Part shown: piece after piece, positions 58,537 through 64,000 of the stretch | How the letters are laid out: each line of letters starts with the position of its first letter | Position numbering within the stretch: the stretch's first letter is position 1 | From: Alteromonas indica | Lineage (GTDB): Bacteria; Pseudomonadota; Gammaproteobacteria; Enterobacterales; Alteromonadaceae | DNA: 64,000 nucleotides | Direction: 5' to 3' | NCBI GenBank assembly: GCA_003056425.1 | Contig: PYVY01000006.1 | Coordinates: 124,001-188,000, forward strand | Notes under the pieces: generated by a model | What the model was told of the DNA's origin: nothing | What the model saw: the letters and a program-made list of their open reading frames with translations, nothing else | The model's database searches: none | Program-made: the position numbers and the translations under genes

Positions 58537-60657
58537 GTGACTCCTATTACTAAATCATTTCAGTATGGTCAACATACTGTGACTTTGGAGACCGGCGTAA
58601 TTGCCCGTCAGGCTACCGCAGCTGTAATGGCCAGCATGGACGACACGTCCGTATTGGTAACGGTAGTGGGTAAAAAAGAAGCCAAAGCCGATCAGGATTT
58701 CTTCCCGTTAACGGTTAACTACCAAGAAAAAACCTATGCCGCGGGTAAAATCCCAGGCGGTTTTTTCAAGCGTGAGGGACGTCCTTCTGAAGGCGAAACA
58801 CTGACCGCACGTCTAATCGACCGTCCTATTCGTCCACTGTTCCCTGAAGGGTTCAAAAACGAAGTGCAGGTAGTAGTAACGGTCATGTCGGCTAACCCTG
58901 AAATTCCAACTGATATCGTATCGTTGATTGGTACGTCGGCCGCGCTGGCGATCTCAGGTATTCCATTTAATGGTCCAATTGGTGCAGCGCGTGTTGGCTA
59001 CACAAATGGCGAATACATTCTTAATACCCGTGTTTCTGAACAAGCTGAAAGTCAGCTTGATCTGGTTGTAGCCGGAACCCAGGGCGCGGTATTGATGGTT
59101 GAGTCGGAAGCAGATGTACTATCTGAAGACATCATGCTGGGTGCTGTTATGTTCGGTCACGAGCAATTACAAGCCGTCGTCTCTGCGGTAAATGAATTTG
59201 CCAGCGAAGTCGCCACTCCAGCATGGGATTGGCAGCCAGCAGCAGAAAACACAACTTTGAAAGAAAAAATCAAAGCAGCTGCTCAGTCCGGTATGACAGA
59301 AGCGTATCAAATCTCTGATAAACTGGCGCGTAAAGAGGCAATTACCGCGGTAAACGAGAAAGTGGTTGCGGAAATTACCGCCGCTGATGAAAACCAGGAT
59401 AAGAAAGAAATTCTGGACTTACTGCATGAGCTGGAAAGTGACGTAGTACGTTCACGTATCCTGTCGGGTGAACCTCGTATTGATGGCCGTGATCCTGCGA
59501 TGATTCGCGCTCTGGACGTGGCGACGGGTATTTTACCACGGACCCACGGTTCCGCTCTGTTTACCCGTGGCGAGACGCAAGCAATTGTTGCCGCTACTCT
59601 GGGTACGGAACGCGATGCACAGATGATTGATGAGTTGCAAGGTCGTCGTGATAGCCGTTTCATGTTGCATTACAACTTCCCTCCATACTGTGTGGGCGAA
59701 ACCGGTATGATTGGTTCGCCGAAGCGTCGCGAAATCGGCCATGGCCGTCTTGCTAAGCGTGGCATCCAGGCAGTTATGCCAAGTGAAGAAGAATTCCCGT
59801 ACGTAGTGCGGGTGGTATCTGAAATCACTGAATCAAATGGTTCGTCGTCAATGGCTTCGGTTTGCGGTACCTCTCTGGCACTAATGGATGCGGGTGTACC
59901 AATTAAAGCCTCGGTAGCGGGTATTGCTATGGGTCTGGTAAAAAGCGATGATAATTTCGTTGTGTTATCAGATATTCTGGGTGATGAAGATCATCTGGGC
60001 GATATGGACTTTAAAGTGGCCGGTACCACGGGTGGTATTACTGCACTGCAAATGGATATCAAAATCGAGGGTATCACGCAGGAAATTATGCAGATCGCCC
60101 TTAAACAGGCAAAAGAGGCCCGTTTACATATCCTGAATGTGATGGACGAAGCCATTGGCGGTCACCGTGAAGAGCTAAGTGAATACGCCCCACGTATCTA
60201 CACCATGAAAATCGATCAGGACAAGATCCGCGATGTTATTGGTAAAGGTGGCGCGATGATTCGTCAGATTACCGAAGAGTCTGAAACGAACATCGAAATT
60301 GAAGACGATGGTACTATCAAAATCTTCGCCACTGAACGTGCTAAAGCCGATATCGCCATTAGTCGGATAGAGCAGGTTACTGCAGAAATCGAGGTAGGTA
60401 AAACCTATCACGGTAAAGTTACCCGTATCGTTGATTTTGGTGCATTTGTAGAAGTATTACCAGGTAAAGAAGGCCTGGTGCATATCTCTCAAATCGCCCA
60501 TGAGCGGGTTAACAAAGTAACCGACTATTTGTCAGAAGCGCAAATGATTGATGTTAAAGTAATGGAAATTGATCGTCAGAACCGCGTGCGTCTGAGCATC
60601 AAAGAATTACTTGAAAAGCCTGCCCCTAAATCTGAAGGTGGCGAACAAGGCGAGTAA
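58537..60657 (+). CDS. pnp: Polyribonucleotide nucleotidyltransferase PNPase
   Basis: A 706-residue 3'-5' phosphorolytic exoribonuclease, part of the RNA degradosome. Two RNase PH domains ([13 protein letters not shown]; later [18 protein letters not shown] and the [10 protein letters not shown] active-site stretch) are followed by KH ([13 protein letters not shown]) and S1 ([24 protein letters not shown]) domains. GTG at 58537 with AAAGGA upstream gives the family N-terminus; the frame is open to 58456 but that part is not family-like. Unusually, rpsO is not upstream. Confidence 0.97.
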   Translation: MTPITKSFQYGQHTVTLETGVIARQATAAVMASMDDTSVLVTVVGKKEAKADQDFFPLTVNYQEKTYAAGKIPGGFFKREGRPSEGETLTARLIDRPIRPLFPEGFKNEVQVVVTVMSANPEIPTDIVSLIGTSAALAISGIPFNGPIGAARVGYTNGEYILNTRVSEQAESQLDLVVAGTQGAVLMVESEADVLSEDIMLGAVMFGHEQLQAVVSAVNEFASEVATPAWDWQPAAENTTLKEKIKAAAQSGMTEAYQISDKLARKEAITAVNEKVVAEITAADENQDKKEILDLLHELESDVVRSRILSGEPRIDGRDPAMIRALDVATGILPRTHGSALFTRGETQAIVAATLGTERDAQMIDELQGRRDSRFMLHYNFPPYCVGETGMIGSPKRREIGHGRLAKRGIQAVMPSEEEFPYVVRVVSEITESNGSSSMASVCGTSLALMDAGVPIKASVAGIAMGLVKSDDNFVVLSDILGDEDHLGDMDFKVAGTTGGITALQMDIKIEGITQEIMQIALKQAKEARLHILNVMDEAIGGHREELSEYAPRIYTMKIDQDKIRDVIGKGGAMIRQITEESETNIEIEDDGTIKIFATERAKADIAISRIEQVTAEIEVGKTYHGKVTRIVDFGAFVEVLPGKEGLVHISQIAHERVNKVTDYLSEAQMIDVKVMEIDRQNRVRLSIKELLEKPAPKSEGGEQGE

Positions 60658-60694
60658 GTCCTACGCCCTGATGGGCGCCGGATGGTATTACAAC

Positions 60695-60720
60695 AAAAAG
60701 GGGCGTTAGCCCCTTTTTTT
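60695..60720 (+). terminator. Intrinsic terminator of pnp
   Basis: AAAGGGGC-GTTA-GCCCCTTT followed by a T-run, 38 bases past the stop. Confidence 0.9.
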
Positions 60721-60736
60721 AATGGAAGATTTTATA

Positions 60737-61030
60737 ATGAACCAACAAACCCAAACTGAGGTGGAAGCCGCCGCATTTCGCCGTTTACTCACGCATTTGG
60801 ACGAGCATAAAGAAGCTCAGAACATTGACCTGATGATTCTGGCCGATTTTTGCCGTAATTGTCTGGCTAAGTGGTATATGGCAGAAGCGCAGGAGCGCGG
60901 CGAAACAATGAGTTACGATGAAGCGCGCGAAGTTGTTTATAAAATGCCGTATGCGCAGTGGAAGGAGCATCACCAATTGCCTGCTACAAAAGAGCAGCTT
61001 GAGGCATTAGAAGCCCGAAACAACGCGTAA
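60737..61030 (+). CDS. DUF1244 family protein
   Basis: A 97-residue helical protein recognised as DUF1244 by AAFRRLLTHLDEHKEAQNIDLM, FCRNCLAKWYM with two cysteines, and YDEAREVVYKMPYAQWK. The function is unknown. The ATG at 60737 has GGAAG 9 bases upstream, just past the pnp terminator; ATG 60722 overlaps the T-run and is less likely. It is convergent with cdd. Confidence 0.88.
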   Translation: MNQQTQTEVEAAAFRRLLTHLDEHKEAQNIDLMILADFCRNCLAKWYMAEAQERGETMSYDEAREVVYKMPYAQWKEHHQLPATKEQLEALEARNNA

Positions 61031-61059
61031 CGAGCCTGGTTACCATCACCCGGATACTG

Positions 61060-61473
61060 TTATTGAGGTGAGGCTAAATCAGCGCTTCGAAAGGCGTAGG
61101 GTAATAAGTCAGCCATAGTGAGGACATTGCGCTCACCCTGTTTTGTGACCATAATTACCTGGGCAGAGTCCGCTGCGAATTCAGCTATTTTTTGCCGACA
61201 GCCGCCACAGGGATAACAAAACTCGTTGTTCGGGCTGGCAATAACAATGGCATCGATTTCTTCTGCACCTGCGCAAATCATATTTCCAATGGCGGTAGCT
61301 TCGGCGCATTGCCCCAGTGGATACGCGGCGTTTTCGACATTGCAGCCGGCGTGGGTAGTGGCGTGCTTACTGAGTACGGCAGCGCCCACCTTAAAGCCGG
61401 AGTAGGGCGCGTGTGCGTTCGCTTGTGCTGCATACGCAAGATCAATCAATTGTTGTAGTTTTTTACTGTCCAT
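61060..61473 (-). CDS. cdd: Cytidine deaminase Cdd
   Basis: A 137-residue tetrameric-type cytidine deaminase of pyrimidine salvage. The zinc site is seen as GQCAEATAI (Cys ligand, catalytic Glu) and PCGGCRQ (two Cys ligands), and NVENAAYP binds the ribose. This is the short three-cysteine form, unlike the long E. coli enzyme. It is divergent from nlpI. Confidence 0.95.
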   Translation of the reverse strand: MDSKKLQQLIDLAYAAQANAHAPYSGFKVGAAVLSKHATTHAGCNVENAAYPLGQCAEATAIGNMICAGAEEIDAIVIASPNNEFCYPCGGCRQKIAEFAADSAQVIMVTKQGERNVLTMADLLPYAFRSADLASPQ

Positions 61474-61640
61474 ACGGTACCTGTGGTGGGGTAGATATAC
61501 TTTACTTTTAAGAACAAATAGGCGAAGGTTGCGCGTGTCATAACTGGCGACGGCGAGTCATCTTCATCAGGCCGCTCCAGCATAACGGGCAAATATGTGT
61601 CTTTGTCTTTTTCTTAATTTTTAGTGATGCCATTTTTAAC

Positions 61641-62528
61641 ATGCACAAAACCATAAGTCTCATTCTTTTTTCGCTGGCGATGTTGCAACTTGCTGGTTGC
61701 GCTAAGACTTCTGCACCCACCGCCGGTGGACAAATGGGCAATCTGCTGTTGGCTGAGCCAATGCCGGTTAGCCCGCGTTCTCAGTTAGCCATTGTGCGCT
61801 ACAACCAGGTACTGGCCAGCGCCGAACTTGAGGAGCAGGAGCGCGCTGAATTGCATTATCAGCGTGGTATGCTGTATGACAGCGTTGGGCTTGGTGGCCT
61901 GGCTCAATTCGATTACAGTCAGGCGCTCCAGCTTAAGCCAGATATGGCAGAAGCGTATAATTCTATCGGTATCCATTTTATTCAGCAAAATGAATTTATT
62001 CAGGCGTATGAGGCATTCGACTCTACGCTGGATATAAACCCTGACTACGATTTTGCGTTTTTGAATCGCGGTATTGCGCTGTATTACGGTGAACGAACTG
62101 ATTTAGCCAGTAAAGACCTAACCAGGTTTTATGAAATGGATGCCAGCGATCCGTTTCGCGCCCTGTGGGTATATTTCGCCCGCGCGAAAGACGACCCCAT
62201 TGCCGGCACTGCGTATCTGGCGCAAATAAGAGATGATTTGGACCAGCAGCATTGGGCTATTCAGATAGTCGACTTGTTTCTAGGCAATGCTAGTGAAGCC
62301 GATCTGCTAAGTGGGCTGTTGGAAGGAGTCTCAAGCCAGCGCACCTTGACCGAACGGTTGTGCGAGGCTTATTTTTATCTTGGTAAATACCACAGTGCAC
62401 AAGACAATAAAGGCAAGGCCGCCAACTATTTCAAGTTAGCATTAAGTACCAATGTCTATGATTATGTGGAGCATCGCTACGCCAGATTAGAGCTAAACCG
62501 TTTACGTCAACCTGACGATTTAGACTGA
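61641..62528 (+). CDS. nlpI: Lipoprotein NlpI (TPR protein)
   Basis: A 295-residue outer-membrane lipoprotein. Lipobox LAGC gives lipidated Cys20. Tetratricopeptide repeats cover about 60-180 (AELHYQRGMLYDSVG, AEAYNSIGIHFIQQ, YDFAFLNRGIALYYG), and the C-terminal part is helical. In E. coli NlpI is the adaptor of the Prc protease that controls MepS endopeptidase; it lies near pnp there too. Length matches (294). A Sel1-type metalloprotease-like gene follows after 10 bases. Confidence 0.95.
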   Translation: MHKTISLILFSLAMLQLAGCAKTSAPTAGGQMGNLLLAEPMPVSPRSQLAIVRYNQVLASAELEEQERAELHYQRGMLYDSVGLGGLAQFDYSQALQLKPDMAEAYNSIGIHFIQQNEFIQAYEAFDSTLDINPDYDFAFLNRGIALYYGERTDLASKDLTRFYEMDASDPFRALWVYFARAKDDPIAGTAYLAQIRDDLDQQHWAIQIVDLFLGNASEADLLSGLLEGVSSQRTLTERLCEAYFYLGKYHSAQDNKGKAANYFKLALSTNVYDYVEHRYARLELNRLRQPDDLD

Positions 62529-62538
62529 TACGACGTTT

Positions 62539-64000
62539 ATGCGTGGAATGATTATTGCCTTGCTGGCACTGGTGCTGGTGAGCGCCGACGCGGCTCATTA
62601 CGTCCCCCAATTGTTGGCCAATGCCCAGACTTCTGCTAATCCGGCTCCGTTGCTATGGGAGGCCTCGCAAACCGGTAGCAAGCGCGCTCAACAGGCTTTG
62701 GTGGACTATGCCGAAACACATCACAAACCTTTTTGGCTGGAAAAACTGGTTGGGCTGAAAAACCCTGCTGCCGCCTGGGCGCTATATCAGCGCATGCCCC
62801 TGGACAATCGCCAACCTGCGTTATTGAGCTTAGCAGCTAACGGCAACGTGCCTGAAGCACAGTTGGCGTTAGCAATGTCGACAGATACGCCAGAACAGCG
62901 CGAAAAATGGTTAGTCAAAGCCGCTAAACAACAATATTTACCTGCCCAGGCAGCACTGGCGGACTGGTATCTATTAAACCAGGCTCCCGCCAAAGCCCGG
63001 CAATGGCTGGTAAAAACGGCTGAACAGTACCCGCAAAGTGCGTACCAGTTAGGCCGCTTGCTATGGGACGAAGGAAAATTTACAAAAGGCAAAGCTTTGT
63101 TAGGACAGGCGGCCTCGCAGGGTCACGAACTGGCGCAGCGCCTGACGCAGGTATTGTCGGTATATAAACCCGTTCGGCCCGCCAGCGTGGGTGCGGTGAA
63201 TTGGCCTGAGCAGCAGCAATGCCGACAACGAATTCAGATGTTTGCGACCTCATTGTCCAGTATTGAACGAGCCAGCCAGTTGTATCGACAGTTTGCCGGC
63301 GATAAACGTCTCGCTAGCTTACCCCTGTGCATTCAGCCTCCTGTCTGGCTGGCGAATAACACACTAAAATGTGACAGTAATCTGGATAACAGCGGCCGGC
63401 TGGGCTGTGATTTACGGCCCCTGGCAGGGGCAATTGAACAGCGCGATGCCACCCATATTATTGTGGTGGCGGACCTGGGCAAGGCTAATGTGCATAACGG
63501 AGCAATGTATCTGGACCTATCCGACAGTTATTCTGTGATGGTGCACGAGCTGGCTCACTTTGCTGGCTTTATTGATGAATACCCGTTACCCAGCCCGATA
63601 GCCCAGCAACATTGTACGCAACCCGATGCGCCTAATCTGGTCACCGATGGCAAGCTTACTTACGCGCCCCAATCTACCTTGGAGCGATGGCAGAATGTGT
63701 CTGGTGCCTTACAGATTGCGCCCTCTAAAACCTGTGAGGCTATTGGCCAGCCGGCATACAAGCCCAGCCAGCAAATTACCTTTTTAGAGCATCATGACAG
63801 TGGCGTGATCCCCGGCCTGTACCTGCAACTGTGGCAGCAACAGCTTGCCCGGCCTGATCAACAACGCCCAATTTATATGAATCTGTTTCAACGGTTTCAC
63901 TATGCCGGCAATACGCCTCAGGCGGGTAAGTGGTTGAAAAAATATAATTCATTCAACTCAACTGATAAGCCGACCTCATCTTCTACCAAGGCGCTGGAAG
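62539..64000 (+). CDS. Exported Sel1-repeat protein with metzincin-like HExxHxxGxxD motif (3' end outside window)
   Basis: The frame is open from ATG 62539 to the window end (487 codons so far). It starts with a short hydrophobic signal (IIALLALVLVSA, cleavage near ADA). Helical repeats of Sel1/TPR type run from about 40 to 200 (AQLALAMS, AAKQQYLPAQAALADWYL, AYQLGRLLWDEGKFTKGKALLGQAASQG). A second domain has paired cysteines and, at 336-348, HELAHFAGFIDEY: zinc ligands His336, His340 and possibly Asp346, with catalytic Glu337. This matches metallopeptidases with HExxHxxGxxD. The gene begins 10 bases after nlpI, so co-expression with that protease adaptor is likely. Confidence 0.8.
   Translation, partial: MRGMIIALLALVLVSADAAHYVPQLLANAQTSANPAPLLWEASQTGSKRAQQALVDYAETHHKPFWLEKLVGLKNPAAAWALYQRMPLDNRQPALLSLAANGNVPEAQLALAMSTDTPEQREKWLVKAAKQQYLPAQAALADWYLLNQAPAKARQWLVKTAEQYPQSAYQLGRLLWDEGKFTKGKALLGQAASQGHELAQRLTQVLSVYKPVRPASVGAVNWPEQQQCRQRIQMFATSLSSIERASQLYRQFAGDKRLASLPLCIQPPVWLANNTLKCDSNLDNSGRLGCDLRPLAGAIEQRDATHIIVVADLGKANVHNGAMYLDLSDSYSVMVHELAHFAGFIDEYPLPSPIAQQHCTQPDAPNLVTDGKLTYAPQSTLERWQNVSGALQIAPSKTCEAIGQPAYKPSQQITFLEHHDSGVIPGLYLQLWQQQLARPDQQRPIYMNLFQRFHYAGNTPQAGKWLKKYNSFNSTDKPTSSSTKALE

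Overview
The window is chromosomal DNA of a marine gammaproteobacterium, most likely of the family Alteromonadaceae (Alteromonas/Salinimonas-like). This is inferred from the proteins and from conserved gene blocks: leuS-lptE-holA-nadD-rsfS-rlmH-mrdA-mrdB-rlpA-dacA-ybeD-lipB-lipA, and yhbY/rlmE-ftsH-folP-glmM-tpiA-secG-tRNA-Leu. Coding density is high. There is no insertion sequence, prophage, integrase or CRISPR array. The genus cannot be fixed from the sequence alone.

Layout. 1-4.5 kb: the 3' part of a MocA/MobA-like nucleotidyltransferase and a rhomboid protease on the plus strand, convergent with a tightly overlapping minus-strand run moeA - MATE efflux pump - MarC-like protein. 4.7-9.4 kb: a minus-strand operon of glycerate kinase, glucosyl-3-phosphoglycerate synthase, its phosphatase and a GH13 glucosylglycerate phosphorylase. 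Together these can make and recycle the osmolyte glucosylglycerate. 9.5-12 kb: cmoA-cmoB for tRNA wobble modification and an orphan LuxR-type response regulator. 12-25.2 kb: the lipoate, cell-elongation, ribosome-assembly, NAD and LPS housekeeping block. 25.3-30.4 kb: a SRPBCC protein, a Lon-like protease, a short-chain dehydrogenase, yhbY and rlmE. 30.6-36.2 kb: ftsH, folP, glmM, tpiA, secG and tRNA-Leu(GAG).

From 36.2 to 58.2 kb the order departs from the usual one. In many gammaproteobacteria rimP-nusA-infB-rbfA-truB-rpsO lies between secG/tRNA-Leu and pnp. Here those genes are absent and an accessory stretch takes their place. It holds: (i) a compact operon of a periplasmic cupredoxin, a membrane c-di-GMP phosphodiesterase, a DUF3034 beta-barrel-like protein and a lipoprotein truncated haemoglobin, followed by a Pmp3-type peptide; (ii) envelope and stress genes (DUF2254, DUF1328, hemerythrin), NADP-glutamate dehydrogenase and a dual-specificity phosphatase/diacylglycerol-kinase fusion; (iii) a DUF2878 protein, an SDR, an unknown membrane protein, an unknown soluble protein and a type IB topoisomerase; (iv) a proline module putP-proB-proA; (v) a small MscS channel and an HNH nuclease. 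The window ends with pnp, a DUF1244 gene, cdd, nlpI and the start of a Sel1-repeat protein with a metzincin-like HExxHxxGxxD motif.

Two themes stand out. Osmotic adaptation appears three times (glucosylglycerate cycle, proline uptake and synthesis, MscS channel). Gas or redox sensing at the envelope is suggested by the cupredoxin/EAL/DUF3034/haemoglobin operon and the nearby hemerythrin. Many minus-strand genes overlap by 1-8 bases, so translational coupling is common.
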